From Rhodobacteraceae bacterium UBA7436 (GTDB taxonomy: Bacteria; Pseudomonadota; Alphaproteobacteria; Rhodobacterales; Rhodobacteraceae): a stretch of DNA of 24,158 bases. The position numbers and the translations under genes were made by a program. Under the pieces are notes generated by a model. That model was not told where the DNA came from. It searched no databases and saw only the letters and a program-made list of their open reading frames with translations. Shown here one piece after another: positions 9,081-17,075 of this stretch (within the stretch, counting starts at the first letter, position 1; the number at the start of each line of letters is the position of its first letter). Location: NCBI GenBank assembly GCA_002478745.1, contig DLQI01000011.1:25453-49610 (forward strand), written 5' to 3'.

Positions 9081-10505
9081 TTATGGTCCTACCATAAAGC
9101 AGGTAACATTGCGCGCTTTCAGGCGGCGACACGCAAGGTCTGCGGTTTCACGGGTTAGCCCCATGAAGTTCGCATCAAATCCATGGCTGCTGCGTACAAC
9201 TTTGCGCAGTGATCCGTCCAACGTGGCCATTTCGGCAAGGGCCGTTTTCAGCAGAACCCGCTCGGCTTTGTAACGGCTGGTATAACGTCCAACGTTGACG
9301 CCCCAATGGCGGCCACCTGACGTAGATATGCGGGTGACAACTTCGGTTTTCGGCGCTGCACGCGCTAGGACCAGATTTTTAGGCCGTGCGGCGGGGCGGG
9401 TTGAGACGGCTGCGACCGTTTGGATGTTTTCGGCCTTGGCGATCACTGCCTCTTCTTGTGCGGCGGCGAGTGCAACATTTATGTCTGCGGGTAGGACACT
9501 AGTTTCGGCCTTAGGCGCTTCGGCTAGCAACAGTGGTGCCTCGACAACTTTGGTGCGGGCTTTGGGTCGGAGGCTGGTTTTCACTGCAACATTCACACGA
9601 ATCGTTTTGCCCGGAGCACTTTCACGTGGTGAGTTATCTGCAACATATGCAGGAGCACTTGGCTTGCGAACAGGGGCGCGATTGGGTGCACGGCGGAAGC
9701 CAAGATCAAGAAGTTCAGCAACCTTTGCGTTGCGAGAAGCGGATGATTTGCCACCAAAGACAGTTGCGATAATGCGTTTGTTGCCGCGCTCGGCGGATGC
9801 CACCAGATTTGAACCTGCTGCGCGGGTGTAACCGGTTTTGATACCATCGGCCCCTTTGTACGATGCCAGAAGGCGACGATTGGTGTTGGCGACTTCGCGG
9901 ATACCTGCGTCAGTCGTGCGGCGTGAGAATAGGTTATAATATTGTGGGTAGTCGTAGAGCACATGGCGACCCAAAATTGTCATGTCGTGTGCCGTCGACA
10001 TGTGACCCTTTTCGGTTAGGCCGTGTGCGTTCTTAAATGTGGTGCGCGACATGCCTAAAGCTTTAGCGGTGCGGGTCATGCGTCGAGCAAACCGTGCCTC
10101 TGATCCAGACAGTGCTTCGCCAATTGCAGTGGCTGCGTCGTTCGCCGATTTAACGGCTGCAGCGCGAACAAGGTAACGCATCGCGATTTTTTGTCCGCTT
10201 TTGAGGCCCAGCTTTGATGGGGGCTCTGACGCGGCGTGCTTGGAAATGGTGACCATCGTATCGAGTGAAATCTCACCCTTTTCGATGGCTTCAAAAGCAA
10301 TGTAGAGGGTCATCATCTTTGTGAGCGACGCTGGATGCAACCGGGTGTCTGCATTTCGCGCATGCAAAACTTCCCCGGTACGTGCATCAACAACATACGC
10401 TGCATATGGTGCTGCAGCGACACTCAGTGGCAAAGCCACAAGCATCCACAACGCCGCGATGATCAACAGCCCAAAACGGGCTGGCTGAATACGCCAAACC
10501 TTCAC
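9081..10505 (-). CDS. D-alanyl-D-alanine carboxypeptidase with C-terminal SPOR domain
   Basis: Trims the terminal D-Ala from peptidoglycan pentapeptides in the periplasm (penicillin-binding protein 5/DacF-like, S11 peptidase family). The 474-residue protein has a signal peptide (hydrophobic 11-31, cleavage near SVAAA) and the three serine-enzyme motifs: SLTK at 60-63, SAN at 120-122 and KTG at 223-225. An Ala/Pro-rich linker follows, and residues about 397-474 (GRHWGVNVGRYTSRYKAERV onward) form a SPOR domain, which binds denuded glycan strands at division sites. Translation starts at a GTG with AAAGG nine bases upstream; a later ATG would cut into the signal peptide. It converges on the Yej importer, which may take up released peptides (inference). 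Confidence 0.92.
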   Translation of the reverse strand: MKVWRIQPARFGLLIIAALWMLVALPLSVAAAPYAAYVVDARTGEVLHARNADTRLHPASLTKMMTLYIAFEAIEKGEISLDTMVTISKHAASEPPSKLGLKSGQKIAMRYLVRAAAVKSANDAATAIGEALSGSEARFARRMTRTAKALGMSRTTFKNAHGLTEKGHMSTAHDMTILGRHVLYDYPQYYNLFSRRTTDAGIREVANTNRRLLASYKGADGIKTGYTRAAGSNLVASAERGNKRIIATVFGGKSSASRNAKVAELLDLGFRRAPNRAPVRKPSAPAYVADNSPRESAPGKTIRVNVAVKTSLRPKARTKVVEAPLLLAEAPKAETSVLPADINVALAAAQEEAVIAKAENIQTVAAVSTRPAARPKNLVLARAAPKTEVVTRISTSGGRHWGVNVGRYTSRYKAERVLLKTALAEMATLDGSLRKVVRSSHGFDANFMGLTRETADLACRRLKARNVTCFMVGP

Positions 10506-10725
10506 AATAATCTGCCTTTTTCTGCCTCAATAGCCGCCAATTTTTTGGCTGACGTTTTTTATTGGATTTCTTTTAGCACAAAATGTGTTTTCGATAAACC
10601 CATAGAATCAAGGATCTAGGCGGGAATGTGGTTTTTCCGAATCATAGATATTGTGGTTGTGCCAAAGGCGACCCATAGGGGCGCCAATGTGGCAGCATTG
10701 TGGCGGCGATTGTGTCAAAATCGGT
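10506..10725. other. Intergenic region upstream of the carboxypeptidase gene
   Basis: No coding potential seen. On the - strand it must hold the promoter of the carboxypeptidase gene, but I could not pick convincing -35 and -10 boxes. At 10682-10705 the arms CGCCAATG and CATTGTGGCG can pair with a two-base bulge, just past the end of the tautomerase gene; it has no T-run, so it is at best a factor-dependent end signal. The part nearest the carboxypeptidase gene is notably T-rich on the + strand. Confidence 0.4.
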
Positions 10726-11052
10726 TTAGGGTTCGAAGCGGTCGGTGACATAGTTTTCGCTTGAGAATGAAATCATCAATGAAAAGAAGCAGGGCTGTGA
10801 CAAGTGGGCTTTAATTGCCTTCTCCAAATCTGCTGAAAGGGCCGCCATAAATGCAGTGTCGCGGTGCGCTTTTGGTAGCATAGAGATTTCAACAAGAAGA
10901 TGGGTGTGGCGAAATTCAGTAGCAGGATAGGCGCGGCCCTTGCAGTCACCAGACCCCGGGTCGTGGGATTGGATGACCGTTTCAATGCTGGTTAAAATTG
11001 TCGAGGCATCTAGGGGGAGATCATTCGAGTATTTCAGGTCTGCGTGGGGCAT
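10726..11052 (-). CDS. 5-carboxymethyl-2-hydroxymuconate isomerase-like tautomerase
   Basis: A 108-residue protein resembling the CHMI (HpaF/HpcD) branch of the tautomerase superfamily. It begins MPHADLKYS; in this superfamily the Pro exposed after Met removal is the catalytic base, and it is present. The core TEFRHTHLLVEISMLPKAHR and a C-terminal SFSSENY segment fit the CHMI pattern. Classical CHMI acts in homoprotocatechuate degradation and is about 125 residues; this one is shorter and I see no other gene of that pathway here, so its substrate may differ. The start is three bases past the stop of the HAD hydrolase gene, so the two are co-transcribed. Family call moderate to good; function open. 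Confidence 0.72.
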   Translation of the reverse strand: MPHADLKYSNDLPLDASTILTSIETVIQSHDPGSGDCKGRAYPATEFRHTHLLVEISMLPKAHRDTAFMAALSADLEKAIKAHLSQPCFFSLMISFSSENYVTDRFEP

Positions 11053-11055
11053 TGG

Positions 11056-11763
11056 TTAGTGTTCCAGTATTCTATTCAATAATTCAGGGAATGCTGCGAG
11101 GGTTTCGATCTCATGATAGCGTGGATGATCTAACAGCGGTTCAGCGTGTTCGATTTCCCATTGGAGCCCGTGTGGCACGTAAATGCCCCAACCGCCCGAT
11201 TCAATCATCGGGTTCACGTCGGACTTCATTGAGTTGCCGATCATCATGCCTGTTTTGGGTCCCGTACCATGGTGATCGAATATACGGGCATAAACCTCTG
11301 GCACCTTCGCGGATACGATTTCAACGGCATCAAACATATCTCCCAGACCAGATTGAGCCAGTTTGCGTTCTTGATCAATAAGATCGCCTTTGGTTATCAG
11401 AATAACTTTGCACTGAGAGCGCGCGGCTTCAACGGCGTCGCGCGCTTTGGGCAATAGTTCGATTGGATGTGCAAGCATTTCTTTGCCAGCCTTAATAAGC
11501 TCTGCAATGACTTTGCCAGATACTTGATTGTTGGTCACGTCCAGTGCGGTTTCAATCATCGAAAGAACGAAGCCTTTGATGCCGAAGCCATATTGTTTTA
11601 TGTTGCGCCTCTCGGCTTGAAGCAGCCTGTCCAGCAGGTCTGGTGCATCGCAGAACTCTGAGAGCATGGCAGCAAAGCGTGCTTGTGTTAATTGAAAGAA
11701 CCGCTCGTTATGCCAAAGCGTATCATCGGCATCAAAACCAATAGTTGTGACCTTTAGTGACAT
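11056..11763 (-). CDS. HAD-superfamily hydrolase
   Basis: A likely small-molecule phosphatase, 235 residues. Motif I is GFDADDTLW, with both catalytic Asp residues (DAD); motif II is VILITKG; a Lys follows in SAKVPEVYARIF; and motif IV is IGNSMKSDVNP. The helical stretch between motifs I and II (about 20-100) is a C1-type cap of the YjjG/phosphoglycolate phosphatase kind. Translation most likely starts at ATG 11763 with AGAGG upstream; reading from an upstream TTG at 11787 would consume that ribosome binding site. It is the first gene of a two-gene unit with the tautomerase and is transcribed away from clpS. The substrate cannot be read from sequence. Confidence 0.85.
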   Translation of the reverse strand: MSLKVTTIGFDADDTLWHNERFFQLTQARFAAMLSEFCDAPDLLDRLLQAERRNIKQYGFGIKGFVLSMIETALDVTNNQVSGKVIAELIKAGKEMLAHPIELLPKARDAVEAARSQCKVILITKGDLIDQERKLAQSGLGDMFDAVEIVSAKVPEVYARIFDHHGTGPKTGMMIGNSMKSDVNPMIESGGWGIYVPHGLQWEIEHAEPLLDHPRYHEIETLAAFPELLNRILEH

Positions 11764-11850
11764 CTTGTCCGCTGCCTCTTTTCTCAAACCGCACTCACGT
11801 TATATAGAGCAGTTGAATGTCTACCATTGGATTCTACAGCCGGAGTGGCA

Positions 11851-12192
11851 ATGAACAAAGATCTACAAATGATGTCGGACAAATTCGACGATGATGGTGA
11901 CACAGCTGTCGTCACGAAAGTTAAGCCCAAGACAAAGCGCCCGCCGCTCTATAAGGTCATGTTGTTGAACGATGATTTCACGCCGATGGAATTCGTGGTG
12001 ATGGTTTTAGAACGCTTTTTTGGGCTTAACCATGCCCAAGCCTTTGAGATTATGTTGACCGTTCACGAAAAAGGGTTGGCCGTTGTTGGCGTCTTTAGCC
12101 ACGAAATAGCCGAGACTAAAGTGGCTCAGGTTATGGATTCGGCACGTCAAAATCAGCATCCGCTGCAATGTACTATGGAAAAAGAAGAATAA
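11851..12192 (+). CDS. clpS: ATP-dependent Clp protease adaptor ClpS
   Basis: Adaptor that delivers N-degron substrates (proteins beginning with bulky hydrophobic residues) to the ClpAP protease. The 113-residue protein has a disordered acidic N-tail and the conserved core KRPPLYKVMLLNDDFTPMEF, in which the Asn and Asp residues of NDDFTPMEF line the N-degron pocket, then TVHEKG with the pocket His, and GVFSHEIAETKV. GGAG five bases before ATG 11851 supports this start; an alternative ATG at 11869 would give MMSDKFDDD. ClpS is often followed by clpA, but here a methyltransferase gene starts four bases after the stop, so the partner must be elsewhere. Identification is firm. Confidence 0.93.
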   Translation: MNKDLQMMSDKFDDDGDTAVVTKVKPKTKRPPLYKVMLLNDDFTPMEFVVMVLERFFGLNHAQAFEIMLTVHEKGLAVVGVFSHEIAETKVAQVMDSARQNQHPLQCTMEKEE

Positions 12193-12196
12193 TATT

Positions 12197-13177
12197 ATGA
12201 TTGGTGCACGCTTGCCCCTTGCTCTGGAAACGGGCGGATTGACTGTGCCCACGGGCCGTATCGCTGTCTTTCATCCCACACCTGAGGCAAATTTGCGCAG
12301 TTTGCCAGCGGAGCAATGTGAGATAATTCAGCCGTTTCGCCCCGCTTATGAGACGTTCAAAGCGGCCGGATATAGCTGTGCAGTCGAGCCGACAGAGCGG
12401 TACGCACTGTCCATCATCTGTTTGCCCCGCGCCAAAGCAGAGGCGCGGTCAATCATCTCGAAAGCAGCTGCTTTTACGGATGGTCCTATCATTATTGATG
12501 GGCAAAAGACCGAAGGCGTTGACAGTATATTCAAGGGTCTGCGCAAACGTGGGGATGTTTCTGCGACCATATCTAAGGCCCACGGAAAGCTGTTTTGGGT
12601 CAATAGCCATGACGGATTGGAAGATTGGGCGCAAACTCCAACATTGACTGAGGGTGGTTTTTGGACTGGCCCTGGTGTCTTTTCTGCTGACGGAGTTGAT
12701 CCTGCGTCAGAATTGTTGGTGCAAGCGTTGCCAGAGAAGCTGGGCAAGAATGTTGCGGACCTTGGTGCTGGCTGGGGTTACCTGTCAGCCCACGCGCTAA
12801 CGCGCGATATAAATGAAATCCACTTGGTCGAGGCGGGCCACTTAGCTTTGGAATGTGCCAAGCGCAATGTCACGGATGAGCGCGCCCAATACCACTGGGC
12901 TGACGCAACAAAATGGGCGCCTAAGGGCCGAATTGATACAGTAATTATGAACCCTCCCTTTCATGTTGGTCGCGCAGCAGAACCTTCATTGGGACAAGCT
13001 TTTGTTGCAACAGCTGCGCGTGTATTGGCCAATTCTGGACAGCTTTGGATGGTTGCAAACCGTCACCTTCCTTATGAGGATGCCTTGAACGCCAACTTTG
13101 GCAAGGTCACAGACCTTGGTGGTGATACACGGTTCAAACTATTCCACGCTGCGCGTCCCTTGCGCAAACGTGCCTAA
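12197..13177 (+). CDS. RsmC-like SAM-dependent methyltransferase (putative 16S rRNA guanine methyltransferase)
   Basis: A 326-residue class I methyltransferase with the two-domain plan of RsmC/RlmG. The N-terminal half (about 1-150) resembles a degenerate methyltransferase fold without a SAM motif; the C-terminal half has motif I VADLGAGWGYLS near 186-197 and the catalytic NPPFH at 252-256, typical of enzymes that methylate an exocyclic amino group of guanine. E. coli RsmC modifies G1207 of 16S rRNA; this protein is a plausible counterpart, but RlmG-type targets cannot be excluded. The ATG lies four bases after the clpS stop, suggesting translational coupling, with AGAAG as a weak ribosome binding site inside the clpS end. 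The SDR gene follows after 26 bases. Confidence 0.82.
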   Translation: MIGARLPLALETGGLTVPTGRIAVFHPTPEANLRSLPAEQCEIIQPFRPAYETFKAAGYSCAVEPTERYALSIICLPRAKAEARSIISKAAAFTDGPIIIDGQKTEGVDSIFKGLRKRGDVSATISKAHGKLFWVNSHDGLEDWAQTPTLTEGGFWTGPGVFSADGVDPASELLVQALPEKLGKNVADLGAGWGYLSAHALTRDINEIHLVEAGHLALECAKRNVTDERAQYHWADATKWAPKGRIDTVIMNPPFHVGRAAEPSLGQAFVATAARVLANSGQLWMVANRHLPYEDALNANFGKVTDLGGDTRFKLFHAARPLRKRA

Positions 13178-13203
13178 CCAATGTTTCGACAAGGATAATA
13201 GCC

Positions 13204-14004
13204 ATGTCATTTTCTGTTTCAGGTAAGTCGGTCATCGTAACAGGGGCGGCCAACGGTATCGGGTTGGCCATCGCCCGCAGTTTTGCAGATCGCGGTGCAA
13301 ACGTAATGTGTGCGGATATGGATGAGGCGCGTCTGAAAGACGAATTGGGCACGCAATTGGATGAAGGCAACATGCGTTACTTTGCCGGTGATTTGCGCCA
13401 ACGCTTGACCATCGCCAATCTTATTTCTGCTACGATTGACGCCTTTGATCAGGTTGATGTCTTGGTTAACGCCTCCCGTCAGGTTATGACGACGGATGTG
13501 ATGGATGTTGAAGACACTTCAGTTGAAGTGCTGCTTGAGCAGAACATGATGACCAGTCTGCGCTTAACGCAACAGGTCGCCAAGCGTATGATCAAACAGG
13601 CGGGTGAACAGACTGAAGGTACGGTAGGCACTATCGTTAATCTTAGTTCGATCGCGGCACGCAGTTCGCGCCCTGAATTGATGGGCTATTCGATTGCGTC
13701 CGCCGCGATGGAGCAAATGACCCGCTCGATGGCACTGGCTCTTGCGCCAAACCGTATCCGCGTAAATGCGGTTGCTTTTGGATCGGTCATGTCCGCATCG
13801 CTTCAAGCCGCTATGGTAGAACACAGCGACTGGCGCGACGAAATCGAGGAAAAAACCCCACTTGGCCGTGTTGCGGGTCCAGGTGAGTTGGTGGATGCAG
13901 TACAGTTTCTTGCTTCAGATGCATCGGCCTTTATGACGGGCGAAGTTGTGACAGTAGATGGTGGGCGCAGCTTGCTTGATCCAATCTCAGCACCAGCTCA
14001 CTAA
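13204..14004 (+). CDS. SDR-family protein lacking the catalytic lysine
   Basis: A 266-residue protein with the classical short-chain dehydrogenase fold. The nucleotide site TGAANGIG (13-20) is intact, a helical Asn (114) and the catalytic Ser of VNLSS (149) are present, and Tyr162 is kept. The Lys expected four residues after the Tyr is Ser166 (YSIAS instead of YxxxK), and the usual NNAG reads VNAS. The C-terminal end VTVDGG is typical. Family knowledge says the Lys binds the nicotinamide ribose and lowers the Tyr pKa, so normal dehydrogenase activity is doubtful. AAGGA precedes the ATG. It lies between the RsmC-like gene and hemF, whose start is 16 bases past its stop, so it is probably co-expressed with hemF. 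Confidence 0.85.
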   Translation: MSFSVSGKSVIVTGAANGIGLAIARSFADRGANVMCADMDEARLKDELGTQLDEGNMRYFAGDLRQRLTIANLISATIDAFDQVDVLVNASRQVMTTDVMDVEDTSVEVLLEQNMMTSLRLTQQVAKRMIKQAGEQTEGTVGTIVNLSSIAARSSRPELMGYSIASAAMEQMTRSMALALAPNRIRVNAVAFGSVMSASLQAAMVEHSDWRDEIEEKTPLGRVAGPGELVDAVQFLASDASAFMTGEVVTVDGGRSLLDPISAPAH

Positions 14005-14020
14005 CCTAAGGACCTGCGGT

Positions 14021-14926
14021 ATGGCCAACGATCAAATCAACGCTTTCGACGCTGAAAAAGCACGTGCATCGGCATGGTTTCGCGAATTGCGTGATCAAAT
14101 CGTGGCTGCCTTTGAGGGGATCGAAGCCAATCACACCACAGGCCCAATGTCCGACGCACCCGTAGGTGTGTTTGAATTGACTGAAACCACACGTACGTCC
14201 GATGATGGATCAGATGCAGGTGGTGGCTTGATGAGCGTGATGCGCGGCGGCCGTGTGTTCGAAAAAGTGGGTGTGAATATCTCAACCGTCTACGGCACTT
14301 TGGGCGAACGCGCGCAAAATGCGATGGCGGCGCGCAAGGGCATTCCGGGGATGAAAGACGATCCGCGGTTTTGGGCTGCTGGTATCAGCCTTGTTGCCCA
14401 CATGCAGAACCCACATGCCCCTGCGGTTCACATGAACACTCGGATGTTTTGGACCCCGCATGCATGGTGGTTTGGTGGTGGATCAGACCTGAACCCTTGC
14501 ATCGAATATGACGAGGACACGGCGCATTTCCACGACCAGCAAAAGCAGCATCTAGATCCGCACGGGGCCGATTTGTATCCTAAGTTAAAGGAATGGGCCG
14601 ACACCTATTTCTATATCCCGCACCGTCACCGTGCGCGGGGCGTTGGTGGCATCTTTATGGACGATCGTTGCACTGGGGATTGGGAGGCTGATTTTGCCCT
14701 GACACAAGACATTGGCCGTGCGTTTTTACCCGCCTACCTACCACTTGTGGAAAAGCGCAAAGTCCAAGATTGGGATGAAACGGCCAAGGACGCGCAGCTT
14801 ATCCATCGCGGTCTCTACGCGGAATATAATCTGGTCTATGACCGTGGGACTAAGTTTGGCCTTGAGACGGGTCATGATGCGAATGCAGTTTTGATGAGCC
14901 TGCCGCCAATGGCGAAATGGACCTGA
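14021..14926 (+). CDS. hemF: Oxygen-dependent coproporphyrinogen-III oxidase
   Basis: Oxidatively decarboxylates two propionates of coproporphyrinogen III to vinyl groups, using O2, in haem synthesis. The 301-residue length is normal. Signatures are HMNTRMFW (137-144), FGGGSDLNP (151-159), the HFHDQQKQH helix, PHRHRARGVGG (200-210) and the C-terminal NLVYDRGTKFGLETG. The open frame extends back to 13958 inside the SDR gene, but ATG 14021 has AAGGA eight bases upstream and gives the family's usual length. Stop codons of hemF and the convergent hemC are almost in contact (one base apart), so no separate terminator fits between them. Very sure. Confidence 0.97.
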   Translation: MANDQINAFDAEKARASAWFRELRDQIVAAFEGIEANHTTGPMSDAPVGVFELTETTRTSDDGSDAGGGLMSVMRGGRVFEKVGVNISTVYGTLGERAQNAMAARKGIPGMKDDPRFWAAGISLVAHMQNPHAPAVHMNTRMFWTPHAWWFGGGSDLNPCIEYDEDTAHFHDQQKQHLDPHGADLYPKLKEWADTYFYIPHRHRARGVGGIFMDDRCTGDWEADFALTQDIGRAFLPAYLPLVEKRKVQDWDETAKDAQLIHRGLYAEYNLVYDRGTKFGLETGHDANAVLMSLPPMAKWT

Positions 14927-14927
14927 C

Positions 14928-15887
14928 CTAACGTTTAGTGTGAGTGTGCCAGTCAAAGAAGCCCTCGCCAGCACGCTCTAAAAGCTCTTTTGCAAGCTCA
15001 ACGCCCATTGTCGCGCCGGTTTCAATCGGACCACGGCGTTCACCGCTGAGGGACTGTGATCCGTCTGGACGCAGCACTTCACCGCGTAAATGCAGCTCGT
15101 CTCCATCTAAGGTCGCCAGACCCGCAATCGGAGTTTCACATGATCCGTCTAGCTCCTGAAGAAACGCACGCTCTGCGGCAAGGCGTTGACCGGTTGGGGT
15201 ATCGTGTACGGCAGCCAGCATCTCTTGCATCCGTGCGTCATCTGCACGGCGTTCGATTCCGATAGCACCTTGGGCAACTGCAGGCAGCATATCGTCTGGA
15301 TCAACCGGCGTTGCAGGTACATCGTCACGGCCAAGGCGTTTCAAGCCAGCTGTCGCAAGAAAAGTACATTCTGCGACACCATCATCTAGCTTCTTCAAAC
15401 GGGTCTGCACGTTGCCGCGAAATTCGACGACATTCAGGTCTGGGCGACGGTTCAGTAATTGCGCACGGCGGCGTAGGCTGGACGTGCCTACGACGGCACC
15501 ACTTGCCAGTTCTGCGATAGAACCCAAATTTGGTGAAATGAACGCATCGCGTACGTCTTCTCGCGGCAGGTAAACGTCCAGCAGCAAACCATCTGGTTGG
15601 ATTGTTGGCATGTCCTTCATCGAATGAACTGCGATGTCGATCTTACCTGACAGAAGATCCTCTTCAATTTCGCGTGTGAATAGACCTTTGCCGCCAATGT
15701 CTTTGAGTGGACGGTCTTGGATCATATCCCCTGTCACCTTGATCACGACGACCACAAACGAATCCTCGAGCAAATCAAAGGCTGCCATCAGGCGGGCCCT
15801 TGTTTCATAGGCTTGGGCCAAGGCCAAAGGCGATCCACGGGTGCCGATTTTGAGAGGCTGTGCGGGGGAGGGGAGATCAAAATTCAT
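14928..15887 (-). CDS. hemC: Hydroxymethylbilane synthase (porphobilinogen deaminase)
   Basis: Polymerises four porphobilinogens into hydroxymethylbilane, the linear precursor of all tetrapyrroles. The 319-residue protein starts with LKIGTRGSPLALAQA, has the active-site segment KDIGGKGLFTREIE and HSMKDMP, then GTSSLRRRAQL, and Cys250 in ELDGSCETPIAGL anchors the dipyrromethane cofactor. The frame is open upstream to 15968, but ATG 15887 has AAGG just upstream and gives the proper N-terminus. It is transcribed divergently from hemE across about 100 bases and converges on hemF. All residues I expect for activity are present. Confidence 0.97.
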   Translation of the reverse strand: MNFDLPSPAQPLKIGTRGSPLALAQAYETRARLMAAFDLLEDSFVVVVIKVTGDMIQDRPLKDIGGKGLFTREIEEDLLSGKIDIAVHSMKDMPTIQPDGLLLDVYLPREDVRDAFISPNLGSIAELASGAVVGTSSLRRRAQLLNRRPDLNVVEFRGNVQTRLKKLDDGVAECTFLATAGLKRLGRDDVPATPVDPDDMLPAVAQGAIGIERRADDARMQEMLAAVHDTPTGQRLAAERAFLQELDGSCETPIAGLATLDGDELHLRGEVLRPDGSQSLSGERRGPIETGATMGVELAKELLERAGEGFFDWHTHTKR

Positions 15888-15988
15888 AAGCCTTTTTAGG
15901 CGCGTCATATGCGCCTGACAAGCTACGATCTCTTGACAAAATCGCCGCAGGGCGTGACCAACGGCCAACCGTAAAAAGGATACTGATC
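15888..15988. promoter_or_regulatory. Shared hemC-hemE divergent promoter region
   Basis: About 100 bases separate the start codons of hemC and hemE, so promoters for both should lie here. TTGACA at 15933-15938 is a perfect -35 match for hemE, but no good -10 follows at 17 bases. The ribosome binding sites are clear at each edge (AAGG for hemC, AAGGA for hemE). No operator is recognised. Confidence 0.4.
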
Positions 15989-17023
15989 ATGACCTCATCC
16001 AAAACTATTCTGCGCGCGCTTGCCGGTGAAACACTGCCGACTCCGCCGATTTGGATGATGCGTCAGGCGGGTCGCTATTTGCCAGAGTACAAAGCGACAC
16101 GCGCACAGGCCGGAGATTTTTTGTCGCTGTGCTATAATCCTGATCTTGCGACTGAAGTGACACTACAGCCTATTCGTCGCTATGGCTTTGACGCCGCTAT
16201 CTTGTTTGCTGATATTTTGTTGATCCCGCAAGCACTGGGCGCAGATCTGTGGTTTGTAACCGGTGAGGGCCCGCGTCTGTCCACGATCACGTCACAGGTG
16301 GACCTTGATAAATTGGGGCCAGTGTCGGACATCCATGAAACGCTGAACCCGATCTATCAGACTGTGCGCAACCTTTCAGGGGAGTTGCCCTCAGAGACCA
16401 CCTTGATCGGCTTTGCTGGGGCTCCTTGGACCGTTGCGACCTATATGATCGCAGGGCGTGGCACGCCGGATCAAGCACCCGCACACAAGTTGATGAACGA
16501 ACAGCCCGAGGTGTTTGATGCGCTGATGGACAAGATCACTGAAGCTACCATCGATTATCTGCTGATGCAGATTGAAGCGGGTGCTGAAGTTGTAAAAATA
16601 TTCGACAGTTGGGCAGGTTCTTTGCCCGGTGCTGCGTTCCAGAAATATTCACTAGAACCAGCGCGCCGCATTACGGCAGCATTGAAAGCGAAATATCCAG
16701 ATACGCCCATCATTGGCTTCCCGCGTGAAGCGGGTGACGGGTACATCGGATTCGCAAAAGCGACTGGCGTAGACTGTGTTGCGCTTGATAATTCGGTGAC
16801 ACCTGAATGGGCCGTGAAAAATGTTCAGGTTGATGGGTGCGTGCAAGGAAACCTGAAATCTTCGCATATGGTGACGGGCGGTCAGGCCTTGGTCGACGAA
16901 ACACGCGCTATTGTTAAGGCATTTTCGGGCGGTCCACACATCTTTAACCTTGGTCACGGCATCACGCCAGACGCCGATCCAGACAACGTTCAGCGCATGA
17001 TTGATGCAGTACGTGATGTTTAA
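15989..17023 (+). CDS. hemE: Uroporphyrinogen decarboxylase
   Basis: Removes the four acetate carboxyls of uroporphyrinogen III to give coproporphyrinogen III, the step just before HemF. The 344-residue protein has both family signatures: PPIWMMRQAGRYLPEY at 19-34, containing the substrate-binding Arg residues, and GFAGAPWTVATYM at 141-153. The C-terminal NLGHGITP with the substrate-contacting His is also present. AAGGA eight bases before ATG supports the start. It is divergent from hemC and is followed after 52 bases by a tRNA gene with its own putative promoter. No anomaly seen. Confidence 0.97.
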   Translation: MTSSKTILRALAGETLPTPPIWMMRQAGRYLPEYKATRAQAGDFLSLCYNPDLATEVTLQPIRRYGFDAAILFADILLIPQALGADLWFVTGEGPRLSTITSQVDLDKLGPVSDIHETLNPIYQTVRNLSGELPSETTLIGFAGAPWTVATYMIAGRGTPDQAPAHKLMNEQPEVFDALMDKITEATIDYLLMQIEAGAEVVKIFDSWAGSLPGAAFQKYSLEPARRITAALKAKYPDTPIIGFPREAGDGYIGFAKATGVDCVALDNSVTPEWAVKNVQVDGCVQGNLKSSHMVTGGQALVDETRAIVKAFSGGPHIFNLGHGITPDADPDNVQRMIDAVRDV

Positions 17024-17036
17024 TTGATTTCGTGGG

Positions 17037-17065
17037 TTGACGACTCCGTTCTGGTCTCCTAATTC
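17037..17065 (+). promoter_or_regulatory. Putative promoter of the tRNA gene
   Basis: TTGACG (17037-17042) is a five-of-six match to the -35 consensus; 17 bases later TAATTC (17060-17065) is a weaker -10. The tRNA begins ten bases further on, a spacing usual for tRNA promoters. The -10 is a poor match, so confidence is moderate. Confidence 0.4.
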
Positions 17066-17075
17066 CCATCCTCAC

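Noticed and set aside
9295..9831. A 178-residue open frame on + opposite the carboxypeptidase gene
   Set aside because: It is the antisense of an Ala/Arg-rich coding region, with low-complexity translation and no ribosome binding site.
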